The notes: generated from the letters alone by a model not told the origin. 10,570 bases of DNA from Candidatus Magasanikiibacteriota bacterium (GCA_003230965.1 QIHL01000057.1:1-10570), one strand, 5' to 3'; shown: positions 1-6,730, numbered from the stretch's first letter. Program-made: numbers and translations.

Positions 1-2
1 TA

Positions 3-2441
3 ACACCCACAATTAGAGGATTACATCCAGTGGAAAATCCGTTTCCATATATTGCAACTACAAATTTATATACAAACTTAGGTTTCGTCTCCGTCCCTCG
101 GGATTATCGTCAATCTTATTTTGGAGAGCTAAAGAATCTGATTTTTTCTGGGCGTTATCTCAATGCAACACAAGTGAAACAAATGTACGACAAAATCAAA
201 CCTGTCTCATTAAGTATTGCACCACAAGCTCCAGTATCTGCAAGTTTATCAGGACAGAGTACTCCATTAGGTGCACTCTATCTTGCGTATTACAGCAACA
301 AAGAAAATGATATAGCAAAAATTTTGCATCTTGCCGGAACTGGACAGACTACGTACACTGTTGCTGCAGATAGCTCTGGTAGTTGGTCATATTCATTTTC
401 AAATATGACTGTTGGTACGTATGACGTAAGTGTCCTTGCTCAGGATCCTGCTGGTAACCAATCTGCTCCAGCTACCACTCAGCTTGTGGTTGGTGGTGGC
501 ACAAAGTCAAATACAAACTTAAACCCAACTTTGTTGACAGTTAATCCAATTATAGTTTCACCAAAATCTACTGGGGTCAGTCCATATAACGTAACGTTTT
601 CAATAAATGCATCTGGAGGTAATGGCATTTTGTATTATTCGTGGAATTGTGGCTATCCAAATAATTCAAGTTATAGTAATCCTTCTCCAACACAAAATAC
701 ATTTTCGTGTACGTATGATCTCAATAAAATAGCTGGTGCACCGAGCTCTTGGTCGTATACTGCTAGTGTAAAAGTGTCTGATAGTGGATCACCAGTACAG
801 TCAGCAAGTCAATCAGCTACTATTATTGTTTTTCAACCTGACACTTGCAGTACAATCAATTTATCTGCATGTGTTAGTTTGCCTCAATGCGGTAGCATTG
901 GTGGACATTGGTGGAATGATAACACGTGCCATCTTACAAAACAGATTGTATGTGATTCATCGCATTTAAGTCTTTGTACTACAGACACTAGCTGTACTGG
1001 GGCATATGGCTATTGGTACAACAACATTTGTAACGCCATCGCACAAAAAACGCAACCAAAATGTCAAGGAGCAAATTGTCCGCCACCAAAACCAAAACCA
1101 AAACCAAAACCAAAACCACCATGTACCGGAGATAAGTGCAATAATCCGGTATCTCAGTCTAATCCAAAATCTCAATCTCAATCTCAGCCTATAGGTATTA
1201 GTGATATTGTTGACAAGATTTTCAGCGGAGGATATTCATCTGGTACAACTACTCCAATTAATATCGGCAAAACTCTTCCTTTCTTAAAAATCACCAGTAC
1301 TACTCCACATATTGTTAAACTTGTTTTGAATTCTGTGAGCAGTACTATTGCTGCCGTAGTAAATGCAACTGTTGTTGTTACAAAAGCAATTACTCAAAGT
1401 GCAAAAATTGTTCAGCAAGTTGCCAAGAGTCCGCAGGTTCAAATTGCAAATAAAGAAATCGTAGCACCTGTCGTTATAACTGCTGCAGTTGCAAATGTGG
1501 CTGTAGGTTTTCAACTTCCACAGATATTCCTCTTCCTACGCTATCTATTTATGCAACCACTCTTGCTTTTGCGTCGTCGCAAACAGAAGAAGTGGGGAGT
1601 TGTGTATGATGCTTTCAGTAAAAAGCCTATTGGTCTTGCTGTCATTCGTATTTTCAATGCCATAACTGGTAAATTGGTCAGAACGCAAGTAACGGATAGT
1701 CAAGGTCGCTATTTTATCATCCTTAAACCTGGAACTTATCGGATTGAAGTAAACAAAGATCAATATAGCCATGGTAGTGAATTACTTGCACATATGAATG
1801 AGGATAGAAAGTATGCCAATCTATATCATATTGGGCATACATTTCGTGTTCCAGCAAACCGTGCTGAAATTAATTACAATATTCCAATTGATCCGAAAGT
1901 ACATGATAAACCAGCAAAACAATTGATAAAAGAATATGGACGAGATGCAATCCAGACAGCATTAAGTACCGTTGGGCTTGTAGTTACCAGTATTTCCTTT
2001 GTTGTTTCTCCAACTCCGTTGATTGGTACGTTTTTGGCTATCCATGTAACCTCATTTACCTTTTTTCATTTTCTTGGACACAAGAAAATTGGTACAGTTG
2101 GTATTGTTAGAGATATGACGACTAGAAAACATCTTTCAAATGTTGTAGTGCGAATATTCAATTCTACGTATAACCGTATTGTTGAAAGCACCGTGACTGA
2201 CAGTAGAGGTCGCTATGCTATTTTGGTTGGTCCAAGTACATACTATGCAACTTATGAAAAACAAGGATACCAAACTGCACAAAGTCCAACTATTGATTTG
2301 TCTAGTCCAAAGACAGCTGGATTAGGTGGAATAATTGCTAGAGATGAAAATTTGAAAAAGGTAACTATGCCAGTAGGCAAATCGTCTGGAAAGACTACAA
2401 AGAAAAACTCGTTATCTGTTGATTCACCGAAAGTTATTTGA
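3..2441 (+). CDS. Large envelope/surface protein, 5' partial: Ig/PKD-like domains, Cys-rich repeats, membrane segments, two carboxypeptidase-regulatory-like domains
   Basis: The frame is open to the left edge, so the GTG at 30 is probably an internal Val codon and the gene starts outside the window. Residues below are counted from that GTG. Residues 28-54 resemble the end of a LamG-type lectin domain. Residues 58-155 look like a bacterial Ig-like domain (AGNQSAPATT near its end). Residues 165-270 look PKD-like. Residues 273-334 hold two Cys-rich repeats. Next come a Pro-Lys stretch (351-364) flanked by CQGANC and CTGDKC, and a Ser/Gln linker. A hydrophobic block (477-514) ends in RRRKQKK. Two homologous beta-rich domains (about 520-579 and 685-748), each with a VTDSxGRY motif, flank a hydrophobic hairpin (643-682). 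The likely role is a membrane-anchored surface or adhesion protein with an extracellular N-terminal part. The family is recognised only at domain level; substrate and partner are unknown. It ends in TGA 10 nt before the next gene, so the two are probably co-transcribed. Confidence 0.85.
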   Translation, partial: TPTIRGLHPVENPFPYIATTNLYTNLGFVSVPRDYRQSYFGELKNLIFSGRYLNATQVKQMYDKIKPVSLSIAPQAPVSASLSGQSTPLGALYLAYYSNKENDIAKILHLAGTGQTTYTVAADSSGSWSYSFSNMTVGTYDVSVLAQDPAGNQSAPATTQLVVGGGTKSNTNLNPTLLTVNPIIVSPKSTGVSPYNVTFSINASGGNGILYYSWNCGYPNNSSYSNPSPTQNTFSCTYDLNKIAGAPSSWSYTASVKVSDSGSPVQSASQSATIIVFQPDTCSTINLSACVSLPQCGSIGGHWWNDNTCHLTKQIVCDSSHLSLCTTDTSCTGAYGYWYNNICNAIAQKTQPKCQGANCPPPKPKPKPKPKPPCTGDKCNNPVSQSNPKSQSQSQPIGISDIVDKIFSGGYSSGTTTPINIGKTLPFLKITSTTPHIVKLVLNSVSSTIAAVVNATVVVTKAITQSAKIVQQVAKSPQVQIANKEIVAPVVITAAVANVAVGFQLPQIFLFLRYLFMQPLLLLRRRKQKKWGVVYDAFSKKPIGLAVIRIFNAITGKLVRTQVTDSQGRYFIILKPGTYRIEVNKDQYSHGSELLAHMNEDRKYANLYHIGHTFRVPANRAEINYNIPIDPKVHDKPAKQLIKEYGRDAIQTALSTVGLVVTSISFVVSPTPLIGTFLAIHVTSFTFFHFLGHKKIGTVGIVRDMTTRKHLSNVVVRIFNSTYNRIVESTVTDSRGRYAILVGPSTYYATYEKQGYQTAQSPTIDLSSPKTAGLGGIIARDENLKKVTMPVGKSSGKTTKKNSLSVDSPKVI
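846..1031 (+). repeat. Two tandem four-Cys protein repeats within the surface protein
   Basis: Residues 273-300 and 308-334 share the spacing C-x7-C-x5-C-x11/12-C. Both carry LSxC near the second Cys and an aromatic motif before the last Cys (GGHWWNDNTC and YGYWYNNIC). The match is at protein level and diverged in DNA. Four conserved Cys per unit suggests a small disulfide-stabilised or metal-binding module outside the membrane. Confidence 0.8.
1086..1115 (+). repeat. Hexanucleotide CCAAAA tandem repeat encoding (Pro-Lys)5
   Basis: Five exact in-frame copies of CCAAAA encode a Pro-Lys spacer between two CxxxxC motifs. Gain or loss of a unit keeps the frame, so the repeat can vary spacer length without breaking the protein. 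A Ser-Gln repeat built on tctcaa follows at about 1169-1190. Confidence 0.9.
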
Positions 2442-2451
2442 TTTTTTATAT

Positions 2452-3132
2452 ATGAGAGATAAAAATATACTATACACTCTTAATATTCTTCAGCGTTTTT
2501 ATCGCGATATTCGTCCTTTTTTACCTGTGTCTATGCGCGAAGATATTGATAGGCAACTTCAGGAATTGGATAAAGATGATAAAATAACACTCAAAGTGTT
2601 AGAGCATAAAATGAGTGAAATTGGAAAATTACTTTATCCGTATAGAAAAGCATCACGTGAATTTTATGATGCATATCGGTATGAGTTGGGTGAACAGCTT
2701 TTTGAATCACATGTGCCAAAACATTTACAAAAACACTATAAACTTTTTCTTGTACACGGTGGAACACACGAAGATATTTTTACTGGTCATGCTGTTCATT
2801 TTTTTACCCCAGAGGAACGAACAGATTTTATACAGGTAGCAATTGATGTTGACCATGCACTGAAAGCGCATACTATACAGGCAGTCCAGAGTACACACAA
2901 AAAATCATTTGATGTGCGAGTTGCAGCATTGCAACGTGATGTAGAGGTAATGCAACATGAAATTCAAGAATTGTATAATTTAGCAGACAATACAAATGAG
3001 CCATATCAGGCACACATTCGTGCTACAGCAGAAGGTATTGAGCATGGTTTTGCTTTTTTGGGTCCGTCACCGCATGTTGGGTACGTAGCGCAACTTGTAG
3101 AAGAATATCGCGAACGCTCCAAAGAGATATAA
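2452..3132 (+). CDS. Hypothetical soluble protein, 226 aa, function unknown
   Basis: I do not recognise this family. The frame is also open from a TTG at 2419, but that start would overlap the upstream gene. The ATG at 2452, 10 nt after the upstream TGA, gives a clean protein starting MRDKNILYTLNILQRFY. No Shine-Dalgarno sequence is visible. There is no signal peptide or membrane segment. The protein is charged, rich in His, Glu and Gln, and mostly helical by eye. Residues 25-60 form a heptad-like amphipathic helix, and residues about 153-177 (ending VMQHEIQELYNLAD) a likely coiled coil. A central stretch (97-120) holds VHGGTHEDIFTGHAVHFFTP, whose several His and acidic residues could suggest metal binding, but no catalytic motif is recognised. 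Spacing suggests co-expression with the surface protein. It is convergent with the kinase gene, whose stop lies 29 nt away. Confidence 0.75.
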   Translation: MRDKNILYTLNILQRFYRDIRPFLPVSMREDIDRQLQELDKDDKITLKVLEHKMSEIGKLLYPYRKASREFYDAYRYELGEQLFESHVPKHLQKHYKLFLVHGGTHEDIFTGHAVHFFTPEERTDFIQVAIDVDHALKAHTIQAVQSTHKKSFDVRVAALQRDVEVMQHEIQELYNLADNTNEPYQAHIRATAEGIEHGFAFLGPSPHVGYVAQLVEEYRERSKEI

Positions 3133-3141
3133 AAGATATAA

Positions 3142-3174
3142 AATGAAGATGTCATTCTATATTATGTATAGAGT
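3142..3174 (-). terminator. Weak possible terminator or 3' hairpins between convergent genes
   Basis: Two small inverted repeats lie in the 29-bp convergent gap and over the kinase stop codon. One pairs 3154-3161 with 3167-3174 (8 pairs including one G-U, loop TTATG). The other pairs AATGA with TCATT (3142-3146/3152-3156). Read on the minus strand, a T-rich tract follows the second hairpin. The stems are short and AT-rich, so this is a weak call. The plus strand has no T run after either stem. Confidence 0.3.
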
Positions 3175-4136
3175 GTAGGTTGAATGTCTGAATGGCTCTG
3201 TATCAATCGTTGTAACTTTGATTTTGTCAGAAGTCCATGTTGAGCGCCAAATTGTTGAATTGCTCCGCCTGCATTTGCTGTTCCCCATTTCATAGCTTCT
3301 GGTAGTGATTTGTTTTGTACAATTGCTGACAAAAAACCGCTAGCATACGCATCACCAGCACCAGTTTTTGCTTTGGGTTTTATTGGATAGGTCAACATTT
3401 TCCAGATGTGTGAACCATCAGAAGCATACGATCCATTTTCTCCATCCGTAACTACAATTTGTTTAACACCACGCTGGTGCAATGCGTAAATAGTTTTTTT
3501 TAACAATTGTTTTTGTTTTTTACTAACCAATAGTTCAGCTTCTTCTTTATTTACAAAAAGTAAATCTGTGTAGTTAAGCATCTTGCGTACAGTATCTAGT
3601 CCGTAACGAAGTTGGTAAGAACCCGGATTCATTGCAATATGGCTGTCTATTTTTTTTATTTGTGCTATCAATTTTGTCTGGAGTTTTGCAAAAGATTTAC
3701 CCAAGGAACTATAATAAATCCAGTGTGTTGATGGGAGTTTCGGCAGGCGATAAGATCGTTCAACTTGTGAACTTAGGATAGTTCGTTCACTTTCGTAATT
3801 CAAAATAATACCATAGCGTGTATTTTTACCAGGCAATAAACGGACAAGGTTTGTTTGCACGTTTGCACGTTTGAGTTCTGCCAAAATGACTTGACCATTC
3901 ATGTCATCACCAAGTTCAGTTATGATGCTAGATGAAAGTCCAAGTTTGCGGATTCCTACTGCCACATTCGCTGCATTACCACCAACTGATTGAGCAGTAT
4001 GTTCAATAGAAATTTTGTCAGCGTAGTTGAGGCAGAGTAGTTTTTTGTGGTGTATGATATTGCAATGTGCTTCGTCTTCCTCTAGGATTATGAAAGTGTC
4101 AAGCGTTGCGTCACCAATAGTGAGAACATCAAGCAT
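3162..4136 (-). CDS. PfkB-family carbohydrate/nucleoside kinase (ribokinase fold)
   Basis: ATP-dependent kinase that phosphorylates a hydroxymethyl group of a sugar or nucleoside in the cytoplasm. At 324 aa it has the usual length. N-terminal DVLTIGDATLDTFI (residues 3-16) is the first strand. VGGNAANVAVGIRKLG (51-66) is the substrate and PfkB signature-1 region. NKEE (196-199) is the NxxE Mg/phosphate motif. VVTDGENGSYA (228-238) precedes the ATP site. KTGAGDAYASGF (257-268) is signature 2, with the anion-hole GAG and catalytic base D262. All core motifs are intact, so it should be active. The substrate (ribose, fructose, a nucleoside or another sugar) cannot be read from the sequence. It lies last in a minus-strand set, 6 nt after the stop of the 126-aa membrane protein, so it is probably translated from the same transcript. 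A local 8-bp direct repeat (GTTTGCAC twice, near 3852-3867) lies in the coding region and is harmless in frame. Confidence 0.9.
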   Translation of the reverse strand: MLDVLTIGDATLDTFIILEEDEAHCNIIHHKKLLCLNYADKISIEHTAQSVGGNAANVAVGIRKLGLSSSIITELGDDMNGQVILAELKRANVQTNLVRLLPGKNTRYGIILNYESERTILSSQVERSYRLPKLPSTHWIYYSSLGKSFAKLQTKLIAQIKKIDSHIAMNPGSYQLRYGLDTVRKMLNYTDLLFVNKEEAELLVSKKQKQLLKKTIYALHQRGVKQIVVTDGENGSYASDGSHIWKMLTYPIKPKAKTGAGDAYASGFLSAIVQNKSLPEAMKWGTANAGGAIQQFGAQHGLLTKSKLQRLIQSHSDIQPTLYT

Positions 4137-4142
4137 AGGTTA

Positions 4143-4523
4143 TTAGTGGTTATCTGTTTTTGTTTCATTATCGTCATTATTTTTTGGTTTTGTTTTTTTC
4201 TCATCGCCCAAACCGCCATAATGTTCTATTGAGTGTCGTAAATCCATTGGTAAATGTTTATGCATACCTAGGTATATTTCTACAAATTCTATAAGTGCTG
4301 CGATACTTATGCCACCCATAGCAATCAAAAATATCATGTTTTGTATGAAATATGCATACACGAACAACCCACCAGCACCAAGCAGGCGAATGAGATCGCG
4401 TCTATTTTCTGCTTCTACGAATTGGGAATAAATCAACAACACTGCACCGAGTATACCAAAAAGATACATATACCATTGACCAGTACATGTAGGAAAGATA
4501 TTGAAACACCAATCAAGAGACAT
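4143..4523 (-). CDS. Small three-helix membrane protein with charged C-terminal tail (paralogue of the 83-aa neighbour)
   Basis: A 126-aa protein with three predicted membrane helices at about 17-36, 44-60 and 62-84. A polar tail (about 86-126) contains DEKKTKPKNNDDNE. The membrane core aligns without gaps to the neighbouring 83-aa protein, shifted by 12 residues. Conserved positions include LFG, the Arg-x-Asp in the first loop, VY at the end of helix 2, and IF at the start of helix 3. The N-terminus adds a short segment with two Cys (C6, C13). The layout recalls three-helix families such as CBU_0592, YgjV or SemiSWEET half-transporters; no SWEET PQ motif is seen, so a transport role is only a possibility. 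The gene starts 17 nt after the 83-aa gene ends and stops 6 nt before the kinase starts, so the three form a likely operon. No Shine-Dalgarno sequence precedes the ATG. Confidence 0.75.
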   Translation of the reverse strand: MSLDWCFNIFPTCTGQWYMYLFGILGAVLLIYSQFVEAENRRDLIRLLGAGGLFVYAYFIQNMIFLIAMGGISIAALIEFVEIYLGMHKHLPMDLRHSIEHYGGLGDEKKTKPKNNDDNETKTDNH

Positions 4524-4540
4524 AGAATCGTAGATTTAGA

Positions 4541-4792
4541 TTAAGTTTGAGGGGATTTTTTCTTTGGTTTTTTGTGAACGAGAATTTCGTGTGCGTAAAT
4601 GCTGGAAATAATAAAAACAATCTGTAATGTAATAAAGATGGTATCACGCAAATATATGCTGTATACCAATAGCAAAATACCGCCGATAGCAAACCATGTA
4701 TCTTTACGTTCTTCTTTATGTACAAAAATACCATAGGTTATAACAAGCAGTCCTACAGCGCCGAAAAGTTTTGCTATGAAAGCGGGAATCAT
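4541..4792 (-). CDS. Small three-helix membrane protein, 83 aa
   Basis: Three predicted membrane helices at about 4-24, 32-48 and 50-70 are followed by a strongly basic tail (KKPKKK, 74-79), which favours a cytoplasmic C-terminus. The first loop carries HKEERKD. Helix 2 runs into helix 3 through VYSIYLRDTIF, a pattern like the helix 2/3 joint of SemiSWEET and CBU_0592-type proteins. It is a diverged tandem paralogue of the 126-aa protein downstream (about 16 identities in 62 ungapped positions, counted by eye). It is first in the proposed operon with that protein and the PfkB kinase. The two could form a heterodimer. GAGGT directly abuts the ATG, too close for a normal Shine-Dalgarno site. 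The ATG used is the only Met codon in the frame. Confidence 0.72.
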   Translation of the reverse strand: MIPAFIAKLFGAVGLLVITYGIFVHKEERKDTWFAIGGILLLVYSIYLRDTIFITLQIVFIISSIYAHEILVHKKPKKKSPQT

Positions 4793-4861
4793 ACCTCAAT
4801 AATTATTGATTAAAGAAAAATATACTTTTTAATTAGTATGTAATCTCTCTGGATGTTATAT

Positions 4862-4876
4862 ATTATAAGTATAGCA
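4862..4876 (-). promoter_or_regulatory. Possible extended -10 promoter for the membrane-protein/kinase operon
   Basis: On the minus strand TGCTATACT (4876-4868) matches an extended -10 (TGn-TATAAT-like), and TATAAT follows directly (4867-4862). No good -35 lies 17 bp upstream, which is acceptable for an extended -10 promoter. The resulting leader would be about 65-70 nt. Confidence 0.5.
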
Positions 4877-4896
4877 TGGACATGTTTTGCTTTCCA

Positions 4897-4917
4897 CTTT
4901 TGTTAAGTGAACAAAAG
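4897..4917. repeat. 8-bp perfect inverted repeat, possible operator or transcript 3' stem
   Basis: CTTTTGTT (4897-4904) and AACAAAAG (4910-4917) are perfect complements separated by AAGTG. A smaller overlapping pair, CACTT/AAGTG, uses the same bases. The repeat sits just upstream of the expected -35 position of the minus-strand promoter and 31 nt beyond the reductase stop. No T run follows on either strand, so a classical intrinsic terminator is unlikely. A repressor site or an RNA 3' stem is possible. Confidence 0.45.
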
Positions 4918-4948
4918 AATATTTAGCAGATAGCTCTTTTTTTGTATA

Positions 4949-5914
4949 TTACTCTTTAGATTTCCAGCGATTGATATAATCAATAGCAGAAAGTGCTGCC
5001 GTAATACCTTGTCCTGTTGCAATACCGATTTGTTTATATGCAATGTTGGTTACATCACCAGCAGCGAATACGCCAGTACAACTAGTCGTACATTTTGCGT
5101 CTACAATAATTTCTCCTGGAGGATTTTTTTCAGTACACACGACAAATTTTGAATTTGGAATCATACCAATATGTATCATCACACCCTGAACATCAATTTG
5201 TTTTGATTCGCTATCTTGTTCATATTTTAATCCTTCCACTTTGTCCGTGCCAAGAATTTCTGTTGTGTTGGCGCTATAGATAATTTCAATATTTTTTAAT
5301 TCTTTAATTTTTTCAATTAGAATGTCTTCTCCTTTTGGAAATCCACTATGCTTATTTTCTGGATATTTTGTTACAAGATAAACTTTTTTTGCAATGCCAC
5401 CCATCATCAACGCGCTCTCTAGTGCTGCGTTTCCAGCACCAATTGTTGCTGTTATTTTTTCTTTGAATAGCGGACCATCGCATACTGTACAATACGTAAC
5501 ACCTTTGTGATCCAATTTATCTTCGCCAAGGATAGACAGTCGTCTGGGATGTATGCCACTTGCAACAATTACACTTTTCGTTCTGTATAATTTTGTTTCC
5601 TCAGAAGCATTTTTTATTTTTACAATATGAATGTTGGTTTCCTGTTTGATTTCTGTAACTTCAAAGCCTTCATCAAATTGTACGTCGTATGACTTTGCAT
5701 GTTTGTAAAAGTTTTGTGCAAGTTCATATCCATTTGTGTGAATTATGCCAGGCCAATTTTCTACTTCGCCAGAAAGTGCTACTTCGCCACCAATATCTTT
5801 TGCAACGACAATAAAGTTGAGATTGCGTCTGGCTGCATAGACTGCTGCTGCACATCCTGCTGCTGCTGCTCCGATGATCACGAGATCAAGTAATTCATCT
5901 TGTTTTGATTCCAT
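4949..5914 (-). CDS. trxB: Thioredoxin-reductase-like FAD flavoprotein with CTVC redox centre
   Basis: Low-molecular-weight thioredoxin-reductase family, 321 aa, the usual length. It passes electrons from a nicotinamide (or other) donor through FAD to a redox-active disulfide and on to thioredoxin or a related partner in the cytoplasm. VIIGAAAAGCAAAVYAARR (12-30) is the FAD-binding Rossmann loop, although the central Gly of GxGxxG is Ala. GGEVALSGEVENWPG (42-56) is typical of the family. CTVC (142-145) is the active-site pair, followed by DGP. GAGNAALESA (159-168) is the pyridine-nucleotide loop. GVFAAGDV (281-288) is the C-terminal FAD motif, followed by a GQG segment at 301-303. The HRRxxxR motif that reads the NADPH 2'-phosphate is missing; TKYPENKHSG stands there. 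The donor may therefore be NADH or something else. It lies 36 nt after rpe on the same strand. No thioredoxin gene is nearby. Confidence 0.88.
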   Translation of the reverse strand: MESKQDELLDLVIIGAAAAGCAAAVYAARRNLNFIVVAKDIGGEVALSGEVENWPGIIHTNGYELAQNFYKHAKSYDVQFDEGFEVTEIKQETNIHIVKIKNASEETKLYRTKSVIVASGIHPRRLSILGEDKLDHKGVTYCTVCDGPLFKEKITATIGAGNAALESALMMGGIAKKVYLVTKYPENKHSGFPKGEDILIEKIKELKNIEIIYSANTTEILGTDKVEGLKYEQDSESKQIDVQGVMIHIGMIPNSKFVVCTEKNPPGEIIVDAKCTTSCTGVFAAGDVTNIAYKQIGIATGQGITAALSAIDYINRWKSKE

Positions 5915-5950
5915 AGATATTTATTAAAAGTGTTGTATCATTGTAACAAG

Positions 5951-6607
5951 TCAATTTTTTTGCGTCAACCTGTTGATACGTGCACGCATAGCGACGACGT
6001 TGTCACTTGGTTTTTCTTCAGTATGAAAGATAGCACTGCCAGGAGTTACAGCATCTACACCAGACATAACAATTTCTGGTAGTGTTTCTTTATGAACTCC
6101 GCCATCTAGTTCAACAAAGAGGTTGGGGTAGGTTTGTTTGATAGTCTTAATTTTTTTAAGTACTGTTGGAGTAAACTGTTCGCATTGAGCTCCAGGTACC
6201 ACCCCCATGCACATGACTGCGTCAATTTCTTCGGCAAAGTTTTTTAGCACATCAGATGGTGTGTTTAGGTTCAGAACCACACCAGTATTCCAACCATACG
6301 AATAAATTTGCACGAGAATATCTGCAATGTGTTCTGGATCAGATTCATAATGTGCAAAAACTCGTTTGACTTGGTCTACTGCTTCCCATTGTCGTGCGAC
6401 TTCAAGTGGATTTTTTACCATCAAATGCAATTCACAATCAATTTGTAATTCTTCGGCAATTACTTCTGGATCTGCCCAAGTAGTGTGTGAAACAAAAACT
6501 CCATCCGCAACATCTATATGAATCATGGAAACGGTTTTATCAACGGATCTAATACAACGCAAGAATTCTTTTTCGTCAGAAGCAAGGATTGATGGGATTA
6601 TTTGCAT
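5951..6607 (-). CDS. rpe: Ribulose-phosphate 3-epimerase
   Basis: Interconverts D-ribulose-5-phosphate and D-xylulose-5-phosphate in the non-oxidative pentose phosphate pathway. At 218 aa it is a standard single TIM barrel. IIPSILASD (3-11) is the first strand. MIHIDVADGVFV (28-39) holds metal ligand H30 and catalytic D32. CELHLMVKNP (58-67) holds H61. FVELDGGV (164-171) holds the second catalytic Asp, D168. PGSAIF (189-194) binds phosphate. All four expected metal-binding or catalytic positions are present. The loop usually read as VNPGFGGQxF is changed to VVPGAQCEQF (136-145), so it is a diverged family member. It ends in TGA and starts at an ATG without a Shine-Dalgarno sequence. It lies between rpiB (123-nt gap) and the reductase (36-nt gap). 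Confidence 0.92.
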   Translation of the reverse strand: MQIIPSILASDEKEFLRCIRSVDKTVSMIHIDVADGVFVSHTTWADPEVIAEELQIDCELHLMVKNPLEVARQWEAVDQVKRVFAHYESDPEHIADILVQIYSYGWNTGVVLNLNTPSDVLKNFAEEIDAVMCMGVVPGAQCEQFTPTVLKKIKTIKQTYPNLFVELDGGVHKETLPEIVMSGVDAVTPGSAIFHTEEKPSDNVVAMRARINRLTQKN

Positions 6608-6613
6608 AGTGTA

Positions 6614-6719
6614 TATTGCGAATGATTCATCGGTTGGTAGGTAGCATGGTAATTTTGTTGTATGAGTAACATGGCTAGACTAGCGAAATTGTTCTACAGT
6701 CTTTTAGCTATTCGCAATA
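6614..6719 (-). other. Structured rpiB-rpe spacer closed by a 10-bp long-range inverted repeat
   Basis: TATTGCGAAT (6614-6623) and ATTCGCAATA (6710-6719) are exact complements. They enclose about 86 nt that contain a further nested stem, AGACT/AGTCT extended by GCT/AGC across a small bulge on the minus strand. The spacer has no convincing ORF and no tRNA features. It could fold as an RNA element between rpiB and the rpe start. No known riboswitch is recognised. Confidence 0.4.
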
Positions 6720-6730
6720 GCTTGTATATT

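Noticed and set aside
30..32. GTG at 30 as the true start of the surface protein
   Set aside because: The frame is open to the window edge and the first residues look like the middle of a LamG-like domain, with no signal peptide.
966..1194. Overlapping ORFs on both strands across the Pro-Lys region
   Set aside because: They are shadows of the CCAAAA repeat and have low-complexity Asn-Gln or Trp-Phe translations.
2419..2451. TTG start for the 226-aa protein
   Set aside because: It would overlap the upstream gene by 23 nt, and the ATG at 2452 is the stronger codon at natural spacing.
5915..5975. Promoter for the reductase in the rpe end and gap (TTGTTA/TAATAA)
   Set aside because: Both hexamers are weak and the 36-nt gap fits read-through from rpe.
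6608..6730. tRNA gene in the rpiB-rpe spacer, suggested by the terminal pairing
   Set aside because: No T-arm TTCGAnnC, no D-arm pattern and no 7-nt anticodon loop can be fitted on either strand.
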